64,000 nucleotides of DNA. Source: Thermanaerothrix sp034436175. Lineage in GTDB: Bacteria > Chloroflexota > Anaerolineae > Anaerolineales > Anaerolineaceae. Of the stretch, positions 49,266-58,259 are shown in pieces (the stretch's first letter is position 1; each line of letters opens with the position of its first letter). The DNA lies in assembly GCA_964427505.1 (NCBI GenBank), contig CAYRUO010000005.1:1-64000 (forward strand), written 5' to 3'. The position numbers and the translations under genes were made by a program. A model generated the notes under the pieces. That model was not told where the DNA came from. It was given only the letters and a program-made list of their open reading frames with translations, and searched no databases.

Positions 49266-51338
49266 TTACTCCACCATGCCGTGAGATTGCACACGGGTGC
49301 CGGGACTGACTTCAGAAAAAGCCAGGACGATCAGATTCGGCAAGACCGGATGAACCAAGCGACGAAAAGCCAACCGCAACTCGCGCGGGCAGAGTAAGAT
49401 GGGATAATGCCCGGCTTGAGCCAGTTTTTCCATTTGTTCGGCGGTGCCCTTTAGAATGCGTTGGGCGAGGGCGGCATCAATTTGAAGATTTAATCCATTA
49501 CCGGAGTTGGCCAAGGCTTCCCGCAACGTTGTCTCTAATTGAGGTGAAAGCGTAAACACATGTAGGCAATTGTTCTCATCGCGATAGGGACTGGAAATGG
49601 CTCCAGCCATGGATTGGCGGATGGCTTCGGCCAGGATGTCAGGATCTCGCGTGGTGTTGATATGCGTAGCAATCACTTCAAGGATCCCGGCAAGATTGCG
49701 GATAGGCACACGCTCACTGAGCAGGTTGCGCAACACAGCCTGCAACTCGCCCAGGCTGATCAGTTCGGGCACCACGCCCTCCACGGCCGCCGGTGAGCGA
49801 GCCTTGAGGTGATTGATCATTTCTTGCACCATTTGACGATCTAACAATTCCGGAGCGTGCTGACGGAAAAGTTCGGCGAGATGGGTGCTCAGCACTGAGA
49901 GAGGGGTAACCACGGTGTACCCCATTAGTTCAGCCCGCCCACTTTCGGCCTCTTTGATCCAAACCGCGGGTAAGCCAAAGGCCGGTTCGGTTGTTGGAAT
50001 GCCCTTCAGATTCTCATTGCTGGCAGAGGTGGGAATGGCCAGCATGTGATCGAGCAGTAATTCACCGCGTGCCACCTCTTGCCCGCGGATTTTGACGCGA
50101 TAGGCTTGGGGTGGGAGACGCAGGTTATCGCGAATGCGCACAATGGGGAGGATAAGCCCAAGTTCGGTCGCCAGTTGGCGTCGCAGTGTGGTGATGCGTC
50201 GCAACAAGTTATCGGGAGCGGCTTCATCAATCAGAGGAATCAGCCCATAACCGATTTCTAACTCCACCGGGTCTACAACGACCACTTCTAGCATGTCGGT
50301 GGGACTTTCGGCTTCGGTCTTGGGCGCGGTGGTTTCTTCCAGAACCGTTACTGCGGCCTTCTGCTGTTTTTGATGCACCCAATAGGCTGCACCCCCTAGT
50401 AGTGCGGCGAGAAATAGAAACGGCAACTTAGGAAAGCCCGGGATGAGTGCCATCAATCCCATGATCGCAGCACCGGCGGTTAGGGCGTTTAGGTTGGAGA
50501 ACTGCCCTAGGATCTCATGCCCTAGGGAGCGTTCTGAGGCATTACGGGTGACAACCAACCCTGAGGCGGCTGAAATGAGCAGTGCGGGTACTTGAATGGC
50601 CAAACCCGCCCCAATCGTAAGCAGGGTATAGGATTGGAGAGCATCCATAAGAGGGAGCCCGCGCTGGAGGACACCGATGGCAAAGCCGCCCAGAATGTTG
50701 ACCACCATAATGATCAATGCGGCGATCGAATCGCCCTTGACGAACTTACTGGCGCCATCCATCGAGCCGTAAAAATCGGCTTCAAGTTCGATCAAGCGGC
50801 GGCGTCGGCGGGCTTCTTCTTCATCAATCAAACCGGCATTGAGATCGGCATCTATGGCAAGTTGCTTGCCTGGCATGGCGTCCAAGGTAAATCGGGCCGC
50901 CACCTCGGCGACGCGCCCGGCGCCGTTATTGATCACCACGAATTGGATGATCATGAGCATTAGGAAGATGACAACACCCACTACATAGTTGTTGCCCAGG
51001 ATCAAATTGCCAAACGTTTCCACCATTTTCCCGGCACTGCCCTGGACAAGGATGAGGCGGCTGATGGCGATGTTAATCCCCAACCGAAACAGGGTAACCA
51101 GCAATAACAGGGTTGGAAATACCGAAAAATCCATCGGTTGGCCGATATAGAGCGTAAGAAGCAAGATCCCCACCGAAAGGGCAAGGTTAGCGGCCAACAA
51201 GATATCTACGATCACCGGTGGCAAAGGGAGAAGCAATAATAAAACAATGATGACGACTCCCACGGCCAAGGCGTAATCGCTTGAACCGAGGAGATTGGAG
51301 ATTTTGAGCGCAGGAAGTGGACGGGTATCGGTCGTCAT
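49266..51338 (-). CDS. flhA: Flagellar export gate protein FlhA
   Basis: FlhA forms the nonameric export gate and docks chaperone-substrate complexes. The 690-residue product has eight or so membrane segments in the first 330 residues, with FRLGINIAISRLILVQGSAG and the FHIPEP-type loop region DAMPGKQLAIDADLNAGLID near residues 153-172, and a large cytoplasmic C-terminal domain (LELEIGYGLIPLIDEAAPDN-like region; EMINHLKARSPAAVEGVVPE). The gene lies between flhB and flhF, standard order. Confidence 0.96.
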   Translation of the reverse strand: MTTDTRPLPALKISNLLGSSDYALAVGVVIIVLLLLLPLPPVIVDILLAANLALSVGILLLTLYIGQPMDFSVFPTLLLLVTLFRLGINIAISRLILVQGSAGKMVETFGNLILGNNYVVGVVIFLMLMIIQFVVINNGAGRVAEVAARFTLDAMPGKQLAIDADLNAGLIDEEEARRRRRLIELEADFYGSMDGASKFVKGDSIAALIIMVVNILGGFAIGVLQRGLPLMDALQSYTLLTIGAGLAIQVPALLISAASGLVVTRNASERSLGHEILGQFSNLNALTAGAAIMGLMALIPGFPKLPFLFLAALLGGAAYWVHQKQQKAAVTVLEETTAPKTEAESPTDMLEVVVVDPVELEIGYGLIPLIDEAAPDNLLRRITTLRRQLATELGLILPIVRIRDNLRLPPQAYRVKIRGQEVARGELLLDHMLAIPTSASNENLKGIPTTEPAFGLPAVWIKEAESGRAELMGYTVVTPLSVLSTHLAELFRQHAPELLDRQMVQEMINHLKARSPAAVEGVVPELISLGELQAVLRNLLSERVPIRNLAGILEVIATHINTTRDPDILAEAIRQSMAGAISSPYRDENNCLHVFTLSPQLETTLREALANSGNGLNLQIDAALAQRILKGTAEQMEKLAQAGHYPILLCPRELRLAFRRLVHPVLPNLIVLAFSEVSPGTRVQSHGMVE

Positions 51339-51362
51339 TTCGTCGTTCCTAAAGGTGAAGAT

Positions 51363-52433
51363 TCAGGTCGTTACGGCTCGGGAGAGGCTTCCATTTAGGC
51401 GATAGACATAGGCCAGTACCTCGGCAACGGCGGTGTAGAGCTCGGGGGGGATTTCTTGATCTAGATCCACAGTCTGATAGATCAACCGTGCCAAGGGTGG
51501 GTTTTCCACGATTGCGACTCGATTAGCATGTGCAACCTCTTTGATACGTTGAGCCAGGAGGTTAACCCCCTTGGCGATAACTTTGGGGGCGCGCATGGTC
51601 GCCGGTTCATAGGCCAGTGCAACGGCGACATGGGTGGGGTTGGTAATCACAACGGTGGCTTTGGGAACGTTGGCCATCATGCGCGTGCGGGCTAAGCGTT
51701 GCTGATATGAGCGAATGCGACTGCGCAACAAGGGATCGCCTTCGGTTTGTTTCAGTTCCTCTTTTATCTCTTCGCGGGTCATGCGCAGTGATCGCAGGTA
51801 GTTCCAACGCTGGTAGCCGTAATCAAGCGCGGCCAGGATTAGGTAAAAAATGGCAATCTGAAAGGCTAGCCCGAGGGCAATTTCCAACCAGAGCGACAAG
51901 CCACCGACAGCGTCGTTCTGATTTAAACCCAATAGAAGGGGCAGTCGTGGACGTAAGTACGCAAAACTCACACCTCCAATCAGGAACAACTTAATGAGAG
52001 CCTTAGCCAATTCGAGCAGGCTGTGGAGCGAGAAAAGACGTTTAAATCCTTTGATCGGATCCAAGCGGTCTAGGTGAAATCCTAAGCGTTTGCTGGACCA
52101 TAGAAAACCAGTTTGGGCTAGGTTAACTGTGACCGCAGCCGCGAGGATACCGCCCAGGGTTAGTCCTAGCCAGGGGAGCCACAATCCTACGTGACTGGTC
52201 AGGGCTTTAGAGAGGGATGCATTTGCATCAAGAGGATGATGAGGGAGTTCAATGAGCAGTACCTTGATCCACTCCCCAAAGCCATTCGCTAACTGCCGTG
52301 CTGGCCCGCGAAGAAGGAGAAGCCCGGCCAGCAAGACGATAGCCGCGCTTAATTCAGGACTGCGGGCAACGTTGCCTTCGAGGCGGGCTTCACGGATCCT
52401 TTTGGGAGTGGGTTGCTCGGTACGTTCGCTCAT
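51363..52433 (-). CDS. flhB: Flagellar export switch protein FlhB
   Basis: FlhB controls the change from hook to filament export. The 356-residue product starts MSERTEQPTPKRIREARLEG, has four membrane segments between residues 28 and 215, and the C-terminal domain with the autocleavage motif in VVITNPTHVAVALAYEP near residues 263-279 and PPELYTAVAEVLAYVYRLNG near residues 330-349. ATG at 52433, in the standard family start, follows GGAGG; the frame is open further upstream without conservation. Confidence 0.95.
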   Translation of the reverse strand: MSERTEQPTPKRIREARLEGNVARSPELSAAIVLLAGLLLLRGPARQLANGFGEWIKVLLIELPHHPLDANASLSKALTSHVGLWLPWLGLTLGGILAAAVTVNLAQTGFLWSSKRLGFHLDRLDPIKGFKRLFSLHSLLELAKALIKLFLIGGVSFAYLRPRLPLLLGLNQNDAVGGLSLWLEIALGLAFQIAIFYLILAALDYGYQRWNYLRSLRMTREEIKEELKQTEGDPLLRSRIRSYQQRLARTRMMANVPKATVVITNPTHVAVALAYEPATMRAPKVIAKGVNLLAQRIKEVAHANRVAIVENPPLARLIYQTVDLDQEIPPELYTAVAEVLAYVYRLNGSLSRAVTT

Positions 52434-52440
52434 GCTTGGA

Positions 52441-53205
52441 CTAACCTCCGAGCAGACTGAGCATGCGTGGCCCGATCTGTTCCAGAAGAGCAACCAGGCC
52501 GGGGAGCGTGTAAGCCAGGCTCATTCCCAACACCAGCAGGCCGGCACCGACTTTGAGCGGAAGCCCCAAGAAGAAGACCTGAATCTGAGGGGCAGTGCGG
52601 GCCAGCAGTCCTAAACCAAGATCTGCCAGGAGAAGGGCGCCGAAGACAGGCAGGGCAATTTGGATGCCGTTCAGGATGAGCAAGGATGTGGTGCGTAAGA
52701 TTTCATCCAACGGCAAAGCATTCAGGCTGGCGTTAAGCGGCAGTACCTCAAACATCTGCGCGAGGGCGGCTAGAACCCTATGGTGTCCGTTAATCACCAG
52801 AAAAATGAGCATGGCCAGCATAACAAAGAATTGATCTAAAACTGAACCCGAGTCGCCCATCAGAGGGTTCAAATAACGACCCGCGGCGAAACCACTGCCT
52901 AAACCGATCAATTCGCCGGCGGCTTGTAACGTGCCGAAGGTCAAATCCAGCGCCAATCCTGCGGTAAGGCCGATAATCAGTTCACGCAAGATGGCAAAGG
53001 CGAAGGGGAAGAGCGCCAGTGCAGGGGTTTCAGGTGTTATGGATTGCCAGGGCGAGAGCAAGAGGGTGAGCAAGATGCCCAGGCTGATGCGCACCGAGGA
53101 CGGAATAACCTGCCCTCCCAGCACCGGGAGGCGCGAGAGCACCGCCAGAACGCGAGTAAGTGCCAGGAAGAAGAATTGGGCTTGGGCAATTGAAATTAAT
53201 ACCAT
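52441..53205 (-). CDS. fliR: Flagellar export gate protein FliR
   Basis: FliR belongs to the FliPQR core of the export gate. The product has five to six membrane segments and the pattern LTRVLAVLSRLPVLGGQVIP and RISLGILLTLLL near the start, LGSGFAAGRYLNPLMGDSGS in the middle. I use the ATG at 53205 giving 254 residues, the usual length; an in-frame GTG at 53244 adds 13 unconserved residues and has no binding site. The 140-base gap upstream contains a GCCGATTT on the minus strand with a poor -35, so a separate promoter is uncertain. fliR is separated from fliPQ by the REC and HDOD genes. Confidence 0.9.
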   Translation of the reverse strand: MVLISIAQAQFFFLALTRVLAVLSRLPVLGGQVIPSSVRISLGILLTLLLSPWQSITPETPALALFPFAFAILRELIIGLTAGLALDLTFGTLQAAGELIGLGSGFAAGRYLNPLMGDSGSVLDQFFVMLAMLIFLVINGHHRVLAALAQMFEVLPLNASLNALPLDEILRTTSLLILNGIQIALPVFGALLLADLGLGLLARTAPQIQVFFLGLPLKVGAGLLVLGMSLAYTLPGLVALLEQIGPRMLSLLGG

Positions 53206-53346
53206 AACCAGGTCTGCCTCTAAGGCTGAGGATACCCCGGTCACACATCAGATGCAGTAAAGGTAGGATGAAGCAGGGATAAAGTTTGCGTTAAAATCGG
53301 CACAGGGGGCTAAAGAATTGGCAGCGGACGGGCGTTAATAAACCAA

Positions 53347-53760
53347 CTATGGAGTGCTATCTTCCCCTAACCGCCGCCGGACGCGCTCAAGAAACTGGTC
53401 CGTATCCACCGGTTTGATGAGAAAATCCTGTACCCCCAACGCGGCGGCTTCAGCCACGACCTCGGGAAAACTTAGGGCTGAGATAATGATTACCTGACTG
53501 GGATGTAACACTCGTTCTTCCTTCAAGCGACGAATCAGGTCGAGGCCGTTGAGACCGGGAAGCCAAATATCGGTAATCAAGAGACGAGGTGGATGCTGAA
53601 AGCACCTTGTATATGCGTCTTCCCCATCGGCTACCGCGATGACTTCCACGTTAAGCCGCTGGAGAGCCGTGCTTAGCACATCACGGGCGAGGGTATCCCG
53701 CTCGACCAGGATGACCGTAGGCAACGAAGAAGAGATTCCCGTACCGTTCATCTCACTCAT
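53347..53760 (-). CDS. Single-domain response regulator (REC)
   Basis: The 137-residue product is a lone receiver domain: VILVERDTLARDVLSTALQR at the start, the phosphoacceptor Asp in LLITDIWLPGLNGLDLIRRL near residues 60-79, Ser in VIIISALSFPEV and the invariant Lys in DFLIKPVDTDQFLERVRRRL. The first acidic pair, normally DD, reads ERD. It lacks an output domain and is not obviously CheY. Its start overlaps the HDOD gene stop (ATGA), so the two are probably one signalling unit within the export-gate operon. Confidence 0.88.
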   Translation of the reverse strand: MSEMNGTGISSSLPTVILVERDTLARDVLSTALQRLNVEVIAVADGEDAYTRCFQHPPRLLITDIWLPGLNGLDLIRRLKEERVLHPSQVIIISALSFPEVVAEAAALGVQDFLIKPVDTDQFLERVRRRLGEDSTP

Positions 53761-54605
53761 GAGGATTGAGGCTGGTTGACCAGATACCGATAGGCCTGAT
53801 CGCGCAAGCGCTCATAATCTGCGGTGCTCAAGTGGAGAATTGCTAAAGCCTCGGGATGTGGAATATCGCCATAAGGATCGGTAATGCCAATAGTATCACG
53901 GGTCGCAATCGCGCTGGCAAGGTTTACGATAGCGGCAAGACGCGGATGTTCAAACGAGAGTGAGGGGGCATGATGATAACGAATCGCCTCGACTAGCACC
54001 GAGGGAAATGACCACTTTTCGGCCATCATGCCACCAACCTGAGCGTGATTTAGGCCGATCAGGGTTTCCTCGGCTTGCCAGAGCAGAGTCTTCTTGGTGT
54101 GCACCATATCTAGAAAAGATTGGTAATCCAGGAGCAGGTATTGGTCCAGAAGCAACTTGCCGATATCGTGGAGCAAGCCCCCGATATAGGCTTCTTCAGG
54201 ATTAGGGTAATTAAAGCGATGCGCCAACCATTGTGCCAAAGTAGCGGAAGCCACAGCATGGTTCCATAACTGCCCCGGCCCAAGACGGTAGCCCGGCAGG
54301 CCGCGGTTAAGTTGGTTGGAAACCGCGGCGCCCATGACCAAGGTTTTAATGCGCTTGAAGCCTAAACGCATAATGGCGGCGTGCAGGGTGGTACACTCCG
54401 GTGCGTAACCGAGCGAGGCGGCGTTGGCCATGTGCAGTACCTGCGAGGCCAGAGCTTGATCTAACCCGATCAGTTCTGCCAATAAAGAGGCTGTGGTATC
54501 GGGTTCTTCCAAAGCGCGCAAAATGCGGGTCACATTGCCCGGTAGCGGGTGCAAGCGGTCAATGGCTTGAAGCAATTGGGTGAGCCGCGTTGCGCGCATA
54601 GCCAC
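53757..54605 (-). CDS. HDOD domain signalling protein
   Basis: The 282-residue product is an HDOD protein (metal-dependent phosphohydrolase-related output domain): LPGNVTRILRALEEPDTTAS near the start, ASQVLHMANAASLGYAPECT, AAIMRLGFKRIKTLVMGAAV, and AYIGGLLHDIGKLLLDQYLL with an HD dyad near residues 150-151. HDOD proteins commonly act in signalling with response regulators and in motility, but the biochemical role is unclear. Start GTG at 54605 or ATG at 54599; neither has a good binding site. It lies six bases after fliQ. Confidence 0.88.
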   Translation of the reverse strand: MAMRATRLTQLLQAIDRLHPLPGNVTRILRALEEPDTTASLLAELIGLDQALASQVLHMANAASLGYAPECTTLHAAIMRLGFKRIKTLVMGAAVSNQLNRGLPGYRLGPGQLWNHAVASATLAQWLAHRFNYPNPEEAYIGGLLHDIGKLLLDQYLLLDYQSFLDMVHTKKTLLWQAEETLIGLNHAQVGGMMAEKWSFPSVLVEAIRYHHAPSLSFEHPRLAAIVNLASAIATRDTIGITDPYGDIPHPEALAILHLSTADYERLRDQAYRYLVNQPQSS

Positions 54606-54610
54606 AAATC

Positions 54611-54880
54611 TTAATGCACGAGGGAGGGCAAAGTTTGGAAGAGATTGACGGTGAATTGAACCAACTGCTGGAGCATCCAGGCGCCCAGTAGGAGGAATAC
54701 CAGGGCAATGCCAATAATTTTGGGGATGAACGTTAAGGTTACCTCGTTGATCTGTGTGGCGGCCTGAACTAAACTCACCAGACTGCCGATGACCAAACTA
54801 ATAATCAGCACCGGTCCTGCTACCATCAACGCTACCATCAGCGCATTTTGAGCCAAAGAGAGCACGTAGGTTTCGCTCAT
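54611..54880 (-). CDS. fliQ: Flagellar export gate protein FliQ
   Basis: FliQ is a small gate component with two membrane helices. The 89-residue product begins MSETYVLSLAQNALMVALMV and contains GSLVSLVQAATQINEVTLTF near residues 32-51 followed by IPKIIGIALVFLLLGAWMLQ, the family signature. ATG at 54880 is eight bases after GAGGAGG; the frame is open upstream into fliP but without similarity. Confidence 0.93.
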   Translation of the reverse strand: MSETYVLSLAQNALMVALMVAGPVLIISLVIGSLVSLVQAATQINEVTLTFIPKIIGIALVFLLLGAWMLQQLVQFTVNLFQTLPSLVH

Positions 54881-54900
54881 GAGGGTGTCCTCCTCAGACT

Positions 54901-55656
54901 TTACATGAAACTCAGGGTTAGAGAACGGGTGATGAGATACCACCCATCCACCATTACGAAAAGCAACAGTTTAAATGGCAACGAAACCAGTGAAGGTGGA
55001 AGCATCATCATTCCCATGGAAAGCAGAATGCTGGATACCACCATGTCTATTACCAAGAAGGGAATATAGAGCACGAACCCCATGGTGAAGGCAGTGCGTA
55101 ATTCACTGATGACAAATGCGGGCAGGAGCACTGCAGTAGGGATCTCATCCAGTGAATTGGGTTGTGGGCTTCCGTTGATTTCAAGGAAGAGTTGGAGGTC
55201 CTTTTCGCGAGTTTGCTTGAACATGAACTCCCGGAGTGGTTCCATGCCGCGTTGGAAGGCCGTTTTCTGGTCAATTTCTTGTTTGAGATAGGGTTGAATG
55301 GCCTGCTGATCAATTTGGTTATAGACAGGGTTCATGATGAAAAAGGTTAGTACCAACGACAACCCGATAACGACCTGATTGGGAGGAATGGTGGGCGTAC
55401 CGATGGCATTACGAAGCATCGAGAGAACGATCACAATCCGGGTGAACGAGGTGGCTAGCACCAAAATGGAAGGGGCCAGGCTTAGGACGGTGAGGAGTAC
55501 CAGAAGTTGCACCCCCGAACTCATCTGTTGGGGTGAGGTTGCCGGTTCCAAGGTCAGTGTAACCCCGGGTGCGCTGAATTGAGATTCCCCAACGCAACCG
55601 CTGAGTAAAACCGTCGCGCTCAACACCAATAGGATAATAAGAGTGCGCCTTTTCAT
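54901..55656 (-). CDS. fliP: Flagellar export gate protein FliP
   Basis: FliP forms the pentameric heart of the export gate. The 251-residue product has the signatures TSFTRIVIVLSMLRNAIGTP near residues 71-90 and PAFVISELRTAFTMGFVLYI then PFLVIDMVVSSILLSMGMMM near residues 180-219. The N-terminal signal sequence (RRTLIILLVLSATVLLSGC) ends in a lipobox-like LSGC with Cys21, unusual for FliP. ATG at 55656 overlaps the fliO stop. Order fliO-fliP-fliQ is standard. Confidence 0.94.
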   Translation of the reverse strand: MKRRTLIILLVLSATVLLSGCVGESQFSAPGVTLTLEPATSPQQMSSGVQLLVLLTVLSLAPSILVLATSFTRIVIVLSMLRNAIGTPTIPPNQVVIGLSLVLTFFIMNPVYNQIDQQAIQPYLKQEIDQKTAFQRGMEPLREFMFKQTREKDLQLFLEINGSPQPNSLDEIPTAVLLPAFVISELRTAFTMGFVLYIPFLVIDMVVSSILLSMGMMMLPPSLVSLPFKLLLFVMVDGWYLITRSLTLSFM

Positions 55657-56177
55657 TGCCAAGCCTCACCGATTTGAGAATTTACACCCTGGGCCGATGC
55701 AGTGACGGATGGAGATGTTGCGCGTTGAGCAAGCAGTTCGGCAAATGAAAGCGGGAGAGCCTCATCAGAAAGAGCCGATGCGGTTGGGGGGACGGGTGGG
55801 ACAGCGCTGATTAGTGTTACCTGATGATCGGTGGCTGCGATCAGGAATTGCTGTTCTCCCACCTGGACGAGGTGAAGCGCTCGGCGTGGACCTAACGAAA
55901 GCGTTTCCCGAAGCACGATTTGGCGCGTGGTGGAACGGGGCATCCACCCTTTCCAGCGCTTCAAGGCTTGCAGGCTAAGATAGAGCATCCCTAATGTGAG
56001 GGTCAATGCCATTAAGGTGCGGCCAAACAAGTAGGCTGTGCTGTCTTGGGTCGAGAAGTGGTCGTTGCCCAGTACGAGGCCCACGATGAAGATCAACCCT
56101 GCTCCCAGCCATGGCCAGGACGACCGCTTTTGAAGTAGAGCCAGCCAGCGGTTGCCGGTTAGAGACCCTCTATTCAT
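55653..56177 (-). CDS. fliO: Flagellar biosynthesis protein FliO
   Basis: FliO helps FliP assemble. The 174-residue product has two membrane segments (WPWLGAGLIFIVGLVLG and LFGRTLMALTLTLGMLYLSL) and the conserved cytoplasmic part IVLRETLSLGPRRALHLVQV near residues 87-106 with GEQQFLIAATDHQVTLI. The tail is not conserved. Ends on ATGA shared with fliP. Confidence 0.88.
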   Translation of the reverse strand: MNRGSLTGNRWLALLQKRSSWPWLGAGLIFIVGLVLGNDHFSTQDSTAYLFGRTLMALTLTLGMLYLSLQALKRWKGWMPRSTTRQIVLRETLSLGPRRALHLVQVGEQQFLIAATDHQVTLISAVPPVPPTASALSDEALPLSFAELLAQRATSPSVTASAQGVNSQIGEAWQ

Positions 56178-56179
56178 GT

Positions 56180-56569
56180 TTAACCCTCTTTGTCCCGCTT
56201 CTGTGAAATCAATTCGCTGATGCGCACGCCGAATTTATCATCCACGACCACGACTTCGCCGCGGGCGAACAGACGATCGTTGACATAGATATCCACCAGA
56301 TCCCCTGCCAAGCGATCCAATTCAACCACGGAACCGTTTTGCAGGTCTAGAACTTGGCGGAGGGACATTTGTGTGCGACCAAGTTCGACAGTCACCCGTA
56401 ACAAAATATCATAGAGCATGTCCAAACTGGCTTTGCTCTCAGATGTTCCTATACTTTTAGGCGGAACAGGTGGGGCCGGGGATGTAGGACGCTCGAAGGA
56501 TGGGGTTGCCTCTTGAGGGCGCTCTTCAGATTTACGTTCGGGTGTCGGATTGGAAAGGTTTGCTTCCAT
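56180..56569 (-). CDS. fliN: Flagellar motor switch protein FliN
   Basis: FliN is part of the C-ring and binds export cargo. The 129-residue product has a Pro-rich N-terminal 45 residues and a single SpoA domain: MLYDILLRVTVELGRTQMSL and VLDLQNGSVVELDRLAGDLV near residues 51-92, then VNDRLFARGEVVVVDDKFGV and ISELIS. It lacks the CheC-like phosphatase part of FliY-type proteins. Between fliM and fliO. Confidence 0.94.
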   Translation of the reverse strand: MEANLSNPTPERKSEERPQEATPSFERPTSPAPPVPPKSIGTSESKASLDMLYDILLRVTVELGRTQMSLRQVLDLQNGSVVELDRLAGDLVDIYVNDRLFARGEVVVVDDKFGVRISELISQKRDKEG

Positions 56570-56602
56570 TTTGGGGTTCCTCTGGCGTAAAAAATTATGG
56601 AC

Positions 56603-57634
56603 TTATGCTGGATCATTGATCTTTCCGGTGATTTGCACGGCGAGGTATTTGCCAACTTTACCGATTCGCCCGTAGAACTTATCTTTGTGGGCAATTTGAA
56701 CCGTCAGGTCTTGGTGGATGCTGGTGTCCAGGACAATCACATCTCCGACTTGGAGATTAAGCACATCGTGCAGGCGCATCTGGCAACTTCCTAACCAAAC
56801 ATTAACGGGTAGGAAAACTTTGTGCAGGTTCTCCAAGGCAATTTGACGGGCGACCGGGTCAATCTGTTTCTCTTTGCGTCCCGAAATCCAGACGTGAGGG
56901 TTAAGATCGTTGGCGATCGGTTTGAGGGTGCTGAAGGGTATGTAAATGCTCATGGTGCCGGTGGTATTTTGAATCGTCATCTCGAACGTTAGACACATGA
57001 CGCGTTCATTGCCCATGAACATTTGCACCCAATGCTGGTTAATGGTGCTATCTTCCAGCGTGGGCTCAATCGAGACCACTTTACTCCAAGCCGCTTTAAT
57101 GTCATTGAGCATGTTTTCGACCAGGTCACGCAAGAGAGACTGATCAATATCGGTCAGAGGACGATCCTTACGATTTAGATTAGAGAGTTTGCCGCCCAGC
57201 AGTTGTTCCAACATGATGCGATCAATGTTAGGGCTAAAGGTGAGCACAATTCGCCCGGGCAAGGGGGCCAGGATGATCATGTGATACAGACTGTTGGGGG
57301 GCATGTCTTTAAGGAAATCATGGAATCGCCCCTGTTCGGTGTGCACCATGCGCGGTTTGAGGTTTGTGCGAAGAATGGTCGGTAGTGAGGTCGCTAAGCG
57401 CTCGGCCAGATCCTCGTGTACTAGTTCCACCGCCCGCATTTGCTCTTTGGAGAAGCGGTCGGGCGACCAGAAGTTATAGGTGCTGATATTGCGCCCTTTT
57501 TCGGTCTTCTCACCACGGGGAGCCGTTGGCGCCTGACCCATTAATTCGGCCAGGTTAATGCTCCCGCCATCACCGGATTTTTCCAGTTCTATGGCTCCGC
57601 TGAGCAAGGCGTCAATTTCAGCCTGGGTGAGCAT
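56603..57634 (-). CDS. fliM: Flagellar motor switch protein FliM
   Basis: FliM is the C-ring protein that receives phospho-CheY. The 343-residue product begins LTQAEIDALLSGAIELEKSG, the CheY-binding peptide, followed by the CheC-like middle domain (RFSKEQMRAVELVHEDLAER; LEQLLGGKLSNLNRKDRPLT; DIDQSLLRDLVENMLNDIKA) and a C-terminal SpoA domain. This shows the motor can answer a CheY even though no canonical cheY is in the window. Ten bases after fliL. Confidence 0.95.
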   Translation of the reverse strand: MLTQAEIDALLSGAIELEKSGDGGSINLAELMGQAPTAPRGEKTEKGRNISTYNFWSPDRFSKEQMRAVELVHEDLAERLATSLPTILRTNLKPRMVHTEQGRFHDFLKDMPPNSLYHMIILAPLPGRIVLTFSPNIDRIMLEQLLGGKLSNLNRKDRPLTDIDQSLLRDLVENMLNDIKAAWSKVVSIEPTLEDSTINQHWVQMFMGNERVMCLTFEMTIQNTTGTMSIYIPFSTLKPIANDLNPHVWISGRKEKQIDPVARQIALENLHKVFLPVNVWLGSCQMRLHDVLNLQVGDVIVLDTSIHQDLTVQIAHKDKFYGRIGKVGKYLAVQITGKINDPA

Positions 57635-57644
57635 GGTTCAACCC

Positions 57645-58250
57645 TCACTCAACGACAAATTCGGAAAAATAAACCGCGATGACCTGATGTTCAGGGATGC
57701 GGGCATTAATTCCATTCATGATGTCCTGCCGCAGTTGTTCTTTCCCCTCGGCGGTGTAAAGCATGTCAAAGGTCTTGGTTGAGATTAATGTGATGATGAC
57801 ATCGTTGATGAGAGGAAGTTTCTGGTTGATGTCATCTTTCAAACTCTGATTGGGATCGGTGGCCTGGCTTTCCCCTTTGGCCTTGGTGCTTTGGGCTTCA
57901 GGAGCCACTTCGGGTCGGAATTCCAGTACAACGTTGATGCGGATGTAGCGTCGGCCAGACGGATCGGCCAGGTTGATAATCTTGGCACCGGTGTCAATCA
58001 TAACCCCTTGGCCAGGCAGAATCTGGGGGGTTGGTGTGGGTAAGGGGATAGTAGGGGCTTCGCTCGCGATGGGATCTCCGTTGCTGTGGGTTTGACCTGG
58101 ATAGGTGTAACTTAGATAAAAGGGCTTAGGCAGGTCATCCGGCGCGAAGACAATGTAGGCGACAGCCAGGCTGAGCAGATTTCCTGTCAATAAGGTCAAA
58201 ATCACGGCAACTTTCAAGACAATGCTCAAAATATTGGTCACCTTGGTCAT
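57645..58250 (-). CDS. fliL: Flagellar stator-associated protein FliL
   Basis: FliL is a single-pass membrane protein around the stator. The 201-residue product has a membrane segment near residues 13-35, a Pro/Thr-rich extracellular linker, and the conserved domain ending YIRINVVLEFRPEVAPEAQ, INDVIITLISTKTFDMLYTA near residues 148-167 and IPEHQVIAVYFSEFVVE. Between motB and fliM, standard. Confidence 0.9.
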   Translation of the reverse strand: MTKVTNILSIVLKVAVILTLLTGNLLSLAVAYIVFAPDDLPKPFYLSYTYPGQTHSNGDPIASEAPTIPLPTPTPQILPGQGVMIDTGAKIINLADPSGRRYIRINVVLEFRPEVAPEAQSTKAKGESQATDPNQSLKDDINQKLPLINDVIITLISTKTFDMLYTAEGKEQLRQDIMNGINARIPEHQVIAVYFSEFVVE

Positions 58251-58259
58251 AGCGACTCC

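Noticed and set aside
53272..53320. Sigma-28-like GCCGATTT on the minus strand before fliR
   Set aside because: The sequence 15 bases upstream is CAAT, a poor match to TAAA, so the site is not convincing.
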